A stretch of DNA of 64,000 nucleotides from Malaya genurostris (Eukaryota; Arthropoda; Insecta; Diptera; Culicidae): the NCBI RefSeq assembly GCF_030247185.1, contig NC_080572.1, positions 36,870,383-36,934,382 of the forward strand, in the 5' to 3' direction. How positions within the stretch are numbered: position 1 is the stretch's first letter; every line of letters begins with the position of its first letter. Under the pieces are notes generated by a model. That model was not told where the DNA came from, made no database searches, and was given only the letters and a program-made list of their open reading frames with translations. This document shows, piece by piece, positions 1-12,700 of this stretch. The position numbers and the translations under genes are program-made.

Positions 1-303
1 TGTATTGCGTATTGTTATTGTGCAGTGAAAGCTGTCAAATTTACAATATCAATTTGATTGCGATCCAAACAAATTATTTTTATAAATCATTCATCTAGCA
101 TTCATTTCCTTTCATCTAGTATTAATTTTATTGCGAAATTGAACATGAGGTTCATCAAACGAAAACATGTGTTGAAACTACGTAATCCATGCCGTAACGA
201 AACCGGTACTTTATTCAACTCTGGTGATGCGAATTATTGATGTACACACATTTTCCATATTTTTAAAAGTCTCATCGATACGCGTTATTCTTAGTTATTC
301 TAG

Positions 304-356
304 ATACCCGAAACCGAATCTTACCAACAATAATACTGAAAAAAATCAGCAAGACG
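304..356 (+). CDS. GTF3C2: Candidate small upstream exon of GTF3C2
   Basis: Tandem acceptors lie just upstream (TTCTTAG ending at 294 and TTATTCTAG ending at 303), and the donor is ACG|GTAAAG at 356/357. The frame is hydrophilic (YPKPNLTNNNTEKNQQD) and leaves one base. That base plus the first two bases of the exon at 2458 completes a Glu codon, so phase and reading continue. No supported partner exon was found further 5', and the exon is only 53 nt, so this is an inference from phase and composition. Confidence 0.3.
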
Positions 357-899
357 GTAAAGCACCAACTTTAAAGATCCAATCAACCAAAGTAGAATCA
401 CCAAGGGAGTTTTTGGGAAAGTAGAAGCGTACTAGTTAACATCAAAAACTGAACTAGTTCGTTTGTTTATTATTTTGAAAGAGAATTGTAATAATATATA
501 ACAAGTTATAAATTCCCGTGGGATTACTTGTTACGCCCCTCATCGGGGGATCAACGATTTTACGATTTACGATTCGGGCCCTCCTGTCTGATCTTTCTCA
601 TATGTGATTTTCTTCCACAATGCTCAAAGCTGATCGAATCATCCAATGATTGATCTTACATAAATTAAGAATCGTTTCAGCTAAAAATCTCAACCGATTT
701 TGTGTGATGACAAATCAGTACCGATTTTGATCGATGTGATTTAAAGATCACTGATCTTAAAAAGATCAGATCAGGTGTGATCTTTATTGAGAAAGATCTC
801 AAGCGATCTTTTTCAGCAGTGATTTCGATTTGACGATTTTTGATTGTTGTTCATTTCACTTTTAAACTGATATTTTTGCCATGTGAAGTCAGCTTCAGT

Positions 900-2200
900 G
901 AGAATCGCGTTTGCAAAAAATCATCACTGAACTTTTCTGAAGCGAGTTTTTGCCTTTCTCATATGAAAAGGCTATGCAATCACTGTGAAAACCGACTTTT
1001 TAACCGAGGCCCGGAGGGGCGAATGTCATATACCACCTCCGGTTCCGAAGATATAGGATGATATACACCAAAAAAAATGCACTCACTTTTTTCAGAGATG
1101 GCTAAACCGATTTTCACAAACTTAGATTCAAATGAAAGGCCTAATAGTGCCATAGCCTGCTATTGGATTTTATCTCGATCGGACCTTGGATTTTATTCGG
1201 ACCGGACTATATGAAAATTAGAGAAAAAGTGTGCACTCAATTTTCTCTGAAATGGCTAAACCGATTTTCACAAAGTAATGTTCAAAAGAAAGGTCTTATA
1301 GTTTTCTAAAAATGTCTAGAACATTTTATTCGGATCTGACAGTTCCGGAACTAAAGCGTGATAAGTGCAAAATTATCAATTTCATTAGTATTTTTCACGA
1401 ACGATAGTCAAAAACAGGTATAAATCCCATGAAACTGTCTGATAATATCTCCTAGTTTGCAGAGCTTGTTACTTAATTCAGCACTACTGGTCCCCCTTTT
1501 CCTGTTCCGGAAGCACCAAAATTGAGGAAGAAAAACTTCAAAAAAAGAACCGATTTTCACAAATCTTGATTTGAATTGAAGCTCATATTATCTTCAAAGC
1601 TACTGTGAAATTTAATCCGGATCCAACTTCCGGTTCCGCAGTTACAGGGCGATAAGTGTCAACGTTTTCAAATCGCCATATAGATTGAAAATATGTACAA
1701 CGCCGAAATAAGAAGAAAAGGCAAAACGTGCTTCGCTCTATTTCGTGCACGCTATGAAGCAACGATTACGGATGTTTGCCACTGCTGTTTGATATTGGTA
1801 AAAGACGGTGCTGCGGTTGATAAAAATTTCAGCTATTTTATGATAAGTGCGACCGGAAGAATAAACGAATGTCATTGAATTCAAAATGATGATTAAAAAC
1901 TGCAAAAAGGATCTCACTCGCTTTCCTTCAAGATGGTCAAATCGATTTTCACAAACTTATAAGTTCAAACGAAAAGTCTTACAGTTTCATACGGAATTCC
2001 TAAATTTCTCGTGGATACTACTTCCAGTTCTGGAACTACTGGGTAAACAGGATTTATAGAGTTTGTTAGATTAGGTCCAAACAAACTATTTTTATTCAAT
2101 GAACAGTTGTTTTAGCGAATTCCACAGTAATATTTATGATGTTTTAAGTAATATGAGAAAGGCATCATTACACCACTAGGTGAATTAAAACAGGTTTTTG
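900..2200 (+). repeat. Interspersed repeat with internal ~150-bp sub-repeats
   Basis: The phrase 'ATGGCTAAACCGATTTTCAC' or close variants recurs near 1097, 1250 and 1928, with a shorter version near 1549, each followed by a line like 'AGATTCAAATGAAAGGCC'. The segment contains 'CCCGGAGGGGCGAATGTCAT' and ends with 'AGGCATCATTACACCACTAG'. Related sequence lies at 33300-34560 and 37300-37700. I remember this family as abundant in Aedes-type genomes. No coding capacity or TIRs are visible. Confidence 0.6.
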
Positions 2201-2457
2201 ATCGATGATTTTTGTGTCTGAAAAGTACTTGTGCAAAATACAGTCGCGATTTTTGAAATTTGTGTTTTCCAACACTGGCTAGAGATCAATTTACTTTCAA
2301 TCTAAGCTAAAGTTAGGTACCATCGATTTTTTCCATCTCTAGCGGTGCTCGCAATAATAATACCATAATCCACACCTTCATAACTTTTTTGATAATCCTT
2401 CAATCGCTTAATTTCCGTGTCTAGAAATATTTTATTGTTTCTCCTTTTCGTTTCTAG

Positions 2458-5400
2458 AAAAAGCCAAAGCGAAGCCTCCTGCTCCTACCACAGCTTCTCC
2501 GGGTCCGAATTTGTCCACTTCGTTGACTACGGAGGTTGACGAACAAGCCTCTGCCGTTGCCCCTTCGACCGCTTGCGTAAATGTCAGTTGCGAAATCAAT
2601 GCTAGCAAACCTGCAACGCAGAGTTTGTTTCGGCGGAAAAAAGCTATCCCTGTTGCGATAGCGAAGAAAATTGCTCAACAAGAAAAACAGCGTCCAAATG
2701 TAGTAGCATTATCTTCGTCGTCGTTATCTGCTGTAAGTGATGTTATTGATCATATTTCCAAAGTGAAAGTGGAAGATATTACAGAACCAGATACCGGTGG
2801 TTCTAAATCCGTTGCTGGTGATTCAGTAGCAGCTGCCGATGTGGATATGCGTCCCGCTGCATTCCGCAGAATAAAACCAAAAGTTTCGATAAATATTGCA
2901 CAGAGTCGACCGACAAAATCTATTCTAAAAAAATGTAGTTCAATTGAACGCACACCGGTTAGTGACCTGTCACAGGAGCGGACACCGGAAGCGCCCATTA
3001 TTTTGGAGGACAATAATGAAGAAGAAAATCCTAGGATTGAAGTAGATCGAAGCGAAACTACGAAAACAGAAAATCAGGATAGCGTGAACGGTACTGCAGC
3101 AAATGTTGTGAACATTCAAGAGAATGTTATCGAAAAGGAAACTGACACGAGAAATGTATCGTTCGATAATGCATGCCAAAGTATAGGTTCAGTGAAATGT
3201 GAAGAAACTAGAATAAGCCCGAAATTTGTTAAGATTCCTCCCGAGGTGAGGATGTTACAAATGCAACGCTTGCGATCCAATCCTAATTGGATGCATAATG
3301 TTCCAGTAACCTCTCCAGAGAAGGTTGCAACGACTTCATCTCGAAGTAAAGAGTATGTTATTGTTGAAAAGTTTGAGATTAGTAAGCAAAATGATGATGT
3401 TCAGGAGTCTGTTGATGTTAATGTTCCTGAAGAAACCGGTCCGAAAGATGCTGTTGAGATCAGTAAAACTGATGATAATGTTGTTCAAAAACATCATGTG
3501 AGAGAAATTCGACGGATATCTAGGCTTCCTCCCAATTTGGCAATGAAATTAATGAACTGTGTTAATTCGGCGAAGAAGAAGAATCAGAACACAGTCAAAG
3601 ATGCAGTGCTTGGTGCATCTAAAGTTGAGGAAGTGTCGTTAGAGACTAGTCAAGATCTGTCCGTACAACCCGTCGTAATTCGTCGAATATCGCCTCTACC
3701 AGCGGAATCAAATACTAGCAATGATGCTAATGTTTTGGAACGGGAAATAAATTCAGATTGTGGTGTAGCGAAGGATGATAAGAAATGTCAGCCTTTGATG
3801 ATAGCGGCTGAAAACCAAAACTCTACGCTATCTCTAAAACCAACACAAACGATACGACGAATATCTCGAGTACCACCGAACGTTGCCGTCAAATTACTCA
3901 GCAGTGTCGCATCGGTGAATCGAGCTGCTACTTCGAAACTATCTGCTTTGCAGAAAACTGTGCCGGTCACAATGCAGAAGACGAAAGAGACAGATGAGGA
4001 TGCTTCCGGTGAAATTAAACCGGATGTTACTGAAACAATCGAGATTCATTCATTAAAACTTGAGAGTACAGCAGTGCAACAGGAACGCGATCGAAAAGAT
4101 GTAACACATCGTGAATTGGAAGAGATTTCGGAGGAGAAATCTAGATCATCCGTTTCCCCCACAGTACAATCAACAGACACAGGGCAACCGACGAAACCGA
4201 ATCGCAAAGTTCATATTTTATCACAGGTCATTTTACCGACGGCATCCTACAACTTGGAGGAGCTTTTGGCGGGGAAATCAGCGGAAACAATCCCGTCCGG
4301 CAGGTTATCCCTGCCTCTGCCGATGCCTTTTCGTACGGCTATCAATGCACCAATTATAATGCCGGTACCGATAATCGACACTACAAAGGTGGAGGCGGGA
4401 ATGGTTTCTGAGACGGTGGATACGGAGTTGTCGGTGTCGCGATCTATAGTTGAACAAAGCGTGAACCGAAATCAATGGACTGAAGACGAGAGTACCGTAT
4501 CGGTGGATGCGCATAACATAACCGGTTCTACCAACAAAAAGTCGATGGAACCAAGTTCGACGAGTGATTGTTTCGGATCACGTCTAGTGAAGCCATATGG
4601 AGTAGGTTCTAACGTAAACTCAAATCCGACTAAAGATGAATTGGATGAGAGAGAAGCGTTGCGAGTAGAGAAAAGCTGTGCAAAGGGAGTGAGTATTGAT
4701 AAGCAGGAACCTAGCCTGGGTAATCAGCAAACGTTGCAAAAACAGCACGAAGATTACCAACATCAGCATCCAGTTCCATCTGTTATGAAAACTCATCAAC
4801 CCCAGTTAGGGCCCAATTCTCGCCTACAATCTCAGCCGCAACTGATACCAGCAACGTACCATCGTGCCCCTTCGTACCTCAATCAACCGGTTACACTATA
4901 CACCCGGGCGTATGCCAATCCGCATCAAATGATTATAAATCCGGCCAGTCATAAGCAATCACATCATACGCAGCAACAACAGATTCCACGTCATCGTCCG
5001 ATTCTTCAACCCACACAGTTTGTACTGGTACACTCGAGGACCCCATCAGCTAATGCAACACCTAATACGTCGTCTCTAGCATCGCAACATCGCCTGATGG
5101 TTCCTCCAGCTTCAGTTTACAATCACCAGTTTCCCGGCGGACACAATCAACTTATTGTTCCTGCGCCACGTTTCATGATTCCTCCTGATAGTAGAAACAC
5201 TCTCTCCGGACCTAGGCCACATCAACAACAACAACAACAACAACAAAATCAACTGTTACATCAGCAGCATCCGTCCACGCGACATGTCGTACCAACTATC
5301 TCTCCACGGGGACACGCTTTTCAACCAGTTGATCGAACTCCTTCGTCCATTCATCATCATCATAATTATCAGCAACAGCCGTCGCCACCGCCAACACCGC

Positions 5401-8400
5401 TGTCACAGCAACCTGCTCGAGTTATTCCGAAGATTATCATCGACAGCAGTTTGGTAGAAAATGACCGTCCTAAACAGACAGGCTCTAACAGTTCCGCGCA
5501 GTCAACACCAGATATGGGACAGGAGTTGAAAAACTTCTCAGCTTGCTCTCAACTAATTAAAAATAAACTCCGGGAAAAATTGCGTGCGAAAATATTTCAA
5601 AAAGAACGTGCCGACGCTATGGTGATTTCGGCACCAGTCAGCATCCCTACGCCGCAACTCAAACCGGCTGTGCAACAAAAAGTAGTACCACTATCGTTTC
5701 GTCCTACGTCGCAGCATACGCGGCAGCCACCACCACGAGCGCGAGTCGTCTATCATCCGGAAGACTTTAATCAATCCTCGGTACAAATGGTGCGGGTGCA
5801 AGCTGCACCGAAACTTCCCGCGCAAGCACAACGTCATCCTATCAAGCAGTTCGTGTATGGACATGGGAAAAAAATTTATCTGACTAAAATCAGCATTTCG
5901 AAGCCGGTGCATTCATCGCAAAGTACCTCTCAACCAGCACCATCTGTCCAACCAGTTTCAACGCATAACAGCCCGAATATACCGTTGTATCTGAGAAGTC
6001 CTTCCAAAACCCACCATCTGTACGATGACATCTTTCATGGCTACCCCCAGTCTACCATCAAACACGAAATGCGAGAGTTTCAACGATTCCGAAGCGCGAT
6101 GGAACAATTGGAACGAAATATGAGCCCGGAAACAACGGCCCCAAGTACAAGCACGAGTGACCCGACGACAGTTACTACGGCTGGACCGCAACGAGAAACC
6201 TTCATCATAACCGAGTTTGATGTCACTGCCGGTCCATCGGATAGGCTCTGTCAGGAAGTGAAGGAAACGGTCGTAAAGCATGAAAGTGGAATGCCACCTA
6301 AAATCAGCGTTCGACGAAAGACTTTCGTGGTGGACGATTCCGATTGTGAAATACGAACCGATCAATTGCCACGGATCGACGAAACTTCGAAAGGTGAAAC
6401 AAAAGACGAGATAAAACCCGAAGTAGCACAGGAAGCCACCACAGCTCGACTGCTGGTGGATGAGCAGGATAGAGATTCTTTCAGCAGCTGCAGCGAGATG
6501 GACAAAACGGATGAGGATTTGGCGCGGGATATACTTGCAATAGTGCAGAAGGAACGCGAAATACTTAAGATAGATTCTCCGGAACGGGAAGTGAAGAAAG
6601 TTAAACGCAGAAAGAAGAAACGGAAGCATCGGAAGAAGAAGGCGAAAGACTGTAACAAACAGTTACTGAATCTGCTTATGAAGCATGTAAATCACGAAAC
6701 GTTGATAGCTGAGATTTTATCGGCACAACAAAAGCAAATACAGTCCGTTGAAACTTGTGATGACGAAGAAGAGTCGCAAGAAGAACCTAAACACAATGTT
6801 GAACAGAAGGTAGAGAAATCAGAGATGGAAATTTTTGATCAGCACGAATCAACAAACGACTCGTTAATATCTGACATCGAGGAAGATGAATCTGACACCG
6901 ACATTTTTGCAGAGATTTTGAAACCATTCCGTACAGATCGAGAACAATCACAAATTCCGAATCAAGAGCAGCAAGTTCAACCTAACGTTGATTATCCTGT
7001 CACAACAGCTTCTTCTTCATCTTTTTCTTCTATTCTGAAGCCTACTGTTTTTCACGAACGAATAATAATTCCTGCTTCCGGAGAGTTCATCTGTGATAAA
7101 AATGCCTTTCCCGAAATCGAAGGTAGGCCAAATGTAACACCAACTGCTTCTAGAATGCCCAAACGAAAACTAAAACCTATTCTTGTTTCACGTACAAAAA
7201 TAAGAAAGATTAGCCCTGTTCCAACGTTCGATACGACGAATGTAGCCAATGAAGAATCTGTTCGTCGATTGTCTTCGCCGGTTGCGGCTTGCGAGTCTAC
7301 TGATTCATTTTCTGATAGAAATGATTCATCTTCCTGCCAAGAACCTATTGTGGGGGTAAAACCAATCACTGTGAATGAAAATGAGAAGACTGTTGTGACT
7401 GGTGCTACCGGAAGTGTCATAGAGGAACCAACAAAATACGTAAAACCATTTATTCGAGAAATTGTCAACGATTGGGATTCGGAAGGAGCAGCGGATGACG
7501 GAACGAAACACGCAATGGGTGAATGTTCAAGGCCGAGGGAAATAGACATTCCTTGTCATATTACAAAGGAAGATATGCAGCAGCAGAAAATACCCTCATC
7601 ACCTTTAAGTGATCTATCTATTCCTGATTCATCCGCCAACGCATCCATTGAATGTATTTCATTAGAAGGAACTACAGAAGAGAGGCATACTAAGCCAGTT
7701 TCGATAATCAAACAACGCGTATTGGAAACAGATTTACAAATGGCTTTATCTCAAGATGATGATTGTTATAATTCTCTCACCGTGTCAAGGACTCCTCCTC
7801 GAGCAGTTGCAGCAATGAAAACCTCAGATAATGTGCTTACGGACATTTTGAGAGATTGGGATTCTCCTGTAAGAGCACAAGAATCTTCACAACTTATAGC
7901 GAGAGTTTTATTGGACAGAATCGATACCACAAGGTGCGAAAATTTCGAGGGTGTAGAAACATCTTCAACTCCGAATGCGGTGAATTCAGCTTACGTCTGC
8001 CCGAAACCAGACTCTAACTCTACACCAGAAATTCCTGACCTGCCCAGTGATATTGACAACATTCCGCCGACGGCAGAAGTGCAGGATCAGCTATCCAATA
8101 AAACTCGAAGTGGCTGTCATTCCAATGAAAAAGAAAATCTTGCTGTTGATTCAATCGAAATGGGCAGCAAAATGAAGTCTATTGATCAAATCAAAACAAT
8201 GAATGTGATAGGAATTAAAAGTAACATTTCACAATCTTCGAAACATGTTGATCCAAATCAATCGAAGGGAAAACTTCGTAAAAAATCTGTTTTCTTTGAA
8301 GATTCGGTAAAAGATCACGTTGAACGACAGGAGAAACCTGCTGGCAGGGTTCTACGCAGTCGGCCGAAGTCTATTTTCTCGGAAAGTTCTAAACTGGACG

Positions 8401-9715
8401 AAACTGTTCAAAGGCAAGCAATAGAATCCCAATCGGTTGCAATGGAAAACCCGACGACTCAAGAGCAAATATCACCGGAGAATAGTCAGCGCATCGCAAC
8501 GGAGTCCGAGAGTCACGAAAACGTGGTGGAAGCAGGGGGTAAAGCTAGCGCCGAAAATCGAGCAGAACCCGAGCAACGGTCAACCAAATCTACCCCGTTT
8601 ATTTCCAATCGCGTTCCAATTCCGATATCCTCCGAAGACGAAGACAATGTCCCGTCAGCTAAACGCCGGAAAGTGCTTCGTAAGAAGCGATCCAGCACCC
8701 GTAAAAGCACCGTTCGCGATCTCAATGCCAACCGACGTCTTTTTAAAAGTGTTCATAAAACTTCCTCAACTGCAGATGATCCACACGAAGAATCGCATAC
8801 GGACTTCATCATCAAAACCGAACCGGAGGAAATCCAGGAATATCCAGAGCAATCTATGCTATACGACGCGTTTGGTCCCACACCCAACCAGCAAGAGCAA
8901 CAACCATCGGGACGTATACTTTCGATAGTTACCGTACAGAATAACCAAGTGGTTCATACTGAAGATTTTAACACATCGGTCGCCTCCGAAACACAACATT
9001 TTCCAACAGCTCCATTCGGAACGACGGATCAGCAATCGGCGGCATTCGCTATCTCGACACCAAACGAGCATGTTTTCGCTACTCCGCAACCAGTCAAAAA
9101 ACGGAAACGCCGTACCAAACAAGAAATGGAAGCTGATCGACAAGTCAAGCTGGAACAAAAATGTAAAAAAATGTCTCGATATAATAAGGTTTCCAATGAG
9201 TGTCTGAATTCATCAAAAGCACTGGTAACGGATTTCGAGTGCGCAAACTGTAAACAACAGATTATGGCAGTCGAGTGGAATGCCCATTATGCCCATCACA
9301 ATGGACTGACTTACCGAACCGGAATAGATCCGGCACTGGATCTGCAGGATGAGGCTAGTGCCGCACAAATCGTGACCCGTTTCATGAAAAGTCGCCGACT
9401 GGCGTCGCTCAAGTGCGACAAATGTGGTATTTCGAAGAAATCTGCCGTCGGTCTAATTTCGCACCAGCTAATTTGTGGTCTCACTGTCGAGCAAATTGAA
9501 GCTAGCAAGATATCGTGTGAACACTGTAAACGAAAAATGCTTGCAGTGAGTTTGTCGGCCCATTTGCTAAGTTACTGTCCCGTGCTGAAGAAAATACAAA
9601 AGGAAAAGCTACGGGCAGAAGCGAATCAGAATGCCGAATCAGAAGCCGAAGAACAGATCATTGTCGTAAACCCAATGAACCAACGGGGACGGACGAAACG
9701 GAAAGCGACGACCAA
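2458..9715 (+). CDS. GTF3C2: GTF3C2 giant exon: disordered N-terminal region and first zinc fingers
   Basis: The acceptor TTTCTAG ends at 2457 and the donor CAA|GTAAGT is at 9715/9716. The frame stays open for 2,418 full codons, including lysine-flanked blocks such as 'IRRISRLPPNLAMKLM' that recur in variant form ('IRRISRVPPNVAVKLL'), a Gln/His/Pro-rich part (about 4740-5420), and acidic and basic stretches. Near the end are CxxC...H/C units: CANC near 9239, CDKC near 9415 and CEHC near 9520. Basic runs (KKRKRRTKQ near 9097, RGRTKRKATTK at the end) could contact nucleic acid. No ATG is needed at the start because the frame is entered by splicing. Confidence 0.85.
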
Positions 9716-12700
9716 GTAAGTATCATTTGTCATCCATTAGCGGCTCATACAAGTGATCATATTATTGTCAATAATCAGCATTGTCAATTACCATCCTGAT
9801 GACATGCCCAGTCCATCTCTGTACGAGCGTTCTGTGCAAGGTCAATGTCGTGCGGTGGCGTACTTTACTCGAAGAGCTTTTTTGAGTCCAAAGTACGCAC
9901 GATTCGCTGCTAAAATACGCATTTGAATTTCTCTGCTGGTACCATTATCGGCGGTCACCAATGACTCCAAATTCACTTAGTGTTTCTTTAATAGAGTCTC
10001 TTCCTTTCATGTACTTTGTTTTCGACGCATTTATAATCAGGCCGATGTTTCTAATTTTGGAATGTTTGTTTCCATCGTCTTCTGAAAGTTTCGTGTCACA
10101 ATGTCAACGTCGTCAGTTAAGCCGAAAAGCAGTACGGAAGATCTAACCTATCTTGACGATTATTGTTCTTCGAATCGCACCTTCCAAACAAGAAACAGGA
10201 GAGTCTATCATCTTGCCGTCTCTTCGAGAGTCGAAGGGAATCGAGATCGTCCTAGATACTCGATAGCTGTTCTCGTTAAGCCTGTCCTAATCCCCTGTCT
10301 CGCCGGAGCTTGGTTACTACCGCGTAAGGCGGTAGCACCCAACCGGTCATCATAATACACACGTGGTGGCATGAGATAGAGACTTGTGAGTGACGACTCA
10401 CCATTTTACGACCAACTTAGATTATAACATATACAATAACGCAGATGGTCACTCCAATGCAAGTCACAGCAATGTTAGTTCGCCTCTTATTCCTACTAGT
10501 GTCCGAGGAATTCTCTGCATAACAGTGTCACAGGAGAGAACTGATGTTAGTAGGATGAGAAAATGATCAGGATTCATCGTTCAAGTGCAGCCGATCACGA
10601 AATAAAATTATGCGAATATTCTACAAAAATGGAAAAGACAACTTATTTCTAATAGGCGTCTAATTTGCAATACCTGAGCTATAACAGTATATTTTTAATG
10701 AAATGTTGTTTTTAAATATATTTTTTTGCTTTTTAATCTCTAAGCAGCCTATAGAAAGTATGGTATTGTCTTAAGTGACGACCATTTAATTATAAGCTAC
10801 TAATACGACAAAAAAAAACGATGGATTTATGTCTATTTAAATTCATGTGTATTTATTAATTTATTTTTCCAACGAACCTTCCTGTATGAACAACTCTCGG
10901 TCTAGTTGAATGATCTTCGAGAATGAACAATTGTATGTTTGTCTCCGAGCGAAATCCTATGTTCTATAATTACTCTCATCCTAAAAATTCCAAGACAAAT
11001 TTGGTGTTGAACTTGTCCTGTCTTGATTTACTACTAAATAAAAGCCCTAGTAGATTTCAACTTAAGATTAGTATTATTAATATTTATTCAATTTAAGATG
11101 TCTGAACCATATAGCACTCAAACATCGCCATTCGAATGAGCCGAGACCCACTCCGACTACATAGTACGTATTTCTTCTGCTTGCTGTTCCTTTTATCGCA
11201 CCTTTTATCAACATAGCTTATTTCGTAAGAAGAGTGTGTTCTCTTACAACGAAATCACTGTAGTTCCTCTCACGTTGAAAGTATTTTTTTGTGTGTGTCA
11301 CATCTTCCGATAGGAACAACTGTAAGGTTACCAGGATGCATCCCTCGTCGGACAGCAGTTTTATTTGAGGAAACTAGTTTAACCTAATTTTCCTACCATT
11401 GTTTGGAGTGTATATATAACTATGGATCTAATTACCGGAAATTCAACGATGCGTGTGGTATGTGCATTGTTTTGTCTAAGTGATCTGGTTCTTTGGTTAA
11501 CAACAATGTTTTAGTCAATGAGTGAACTTATGGCTTTCGAATGGTAGGATCTTATTTTCCATTGGAAAGTAGGCTGATCAAAATTGAATGTTGTTTGAAT
11601 CGTTTTGCTTTCAAGTCTTTTAGCATGAATTGACCTAAAAGCTTAAAAAATATCTGTCAACATCGCTTCTTTTTTAATGAGATTTAATCGAATTGATAAT
11701 TTTCCAACGTATATTCGTAATTTTATCCCTTTTACTTGCACTATAAAATTTCAATATTGGTTCTCGTTGTAGTTGTTATACTTCAAAACTCGTTGAGACT
11801 TAAACAACAGCAACAAAATAAAGTTTATTTATACCACTCGGTAGTGTTTTTAATTCAAGGTGCTTGGCGAAAATATAGAAACTCATGAACGAAAGCTAAC
11901 CCAAATGTCCTAAAATGTCAAGCGGCGTCCTGATTTGACATCACCTCACGTCACGAATGAATCGTATATCATCCCAGCTATCTTGAACGAGCGTCGCACG
12001 AATCAGTCTAATCAGCTTTGTCGGAAAGCCATGTTCTAATAGAACTGCTACAACTCGTTTCGTTTCACTGAGTTCTACGCTGCATTGAAATATACAAGCA
12101 GGTGATGAGTCCGCAATTTGTGTCGCAAAGTGAACATCTCGGTCCGTCGTTGAACGTCCTTCTCGAAAACCGCATTCATTGTACTCGGCGACAAAGGATT
12201 CTGCCAAAGGAGGCAGTTTGCTGAACAGAACTTTAGAATATAGGAGTAGTATGTCTCGATATGGCCTTTTTGTAGATAGGGCATGTGAGACAGAGCAAAG
12301 GTATTACCTCTCCTTTCCAGTTCATTCCGATTAGTTTGGCTGGTATCCCGTCCTTCCCCCTCCCCGTGTCCTTTCCGTTTTTAGCTGTCTAACCGTTTTT
12401 CGTTTTTCGTCTAGCGTGGTCTATTACCCTCAATCCTCATTCCGTTCGCGCTCTTTTCTCTCGGTTGCTGGTTCAACCACCTGACAACCACTGATATTTG
12501 AACGGTCAACAAATTGCCGTCCCGGTCGTTGATCATAATCGTCGCAAAGAAGCTTCTTTCGCAGCAAAACAGTTCTCTTTTTTGCAAGCATTCTCTCGTT
12601 GTGCTCACGTTTCTTAAGCCGGTGCGATTTTTGCTCAGCTGATAGTGTGATCGTGATTTTGACAATACTAATGATAGCGTGATGTAAAACGGTCGTGCGC

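Larger units (their letters stand above)
1..2457 (+). other. Intronic or upstream region of the GTF3C2 gene, repeat-filled
   Basis: This stretch precedes the acceptor at 2456-2457. No exon is certain here; one candidate (304-356) is listed separately. From about 590 to 860 the DNA is unusually rich in GATC/GATCTT words on both strands and could fold back on itself. From about 900 to 2200 it is an interspersed repeat, also listed separately. An ATG at 145 opens a basic 32-codon frame ending at 240, but I could not splice it in phase to what follows. Confidence 0.5.

Noticed and set aside
58..240. Open frame with an ATG at 145 encoding a basic peptide, as a possible first exon of GTF3C2
   Set aside because: No donor in this frame gives the phase needed by the candidate exon at 304 (one base left over where two are needed). 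It may be non-coding.
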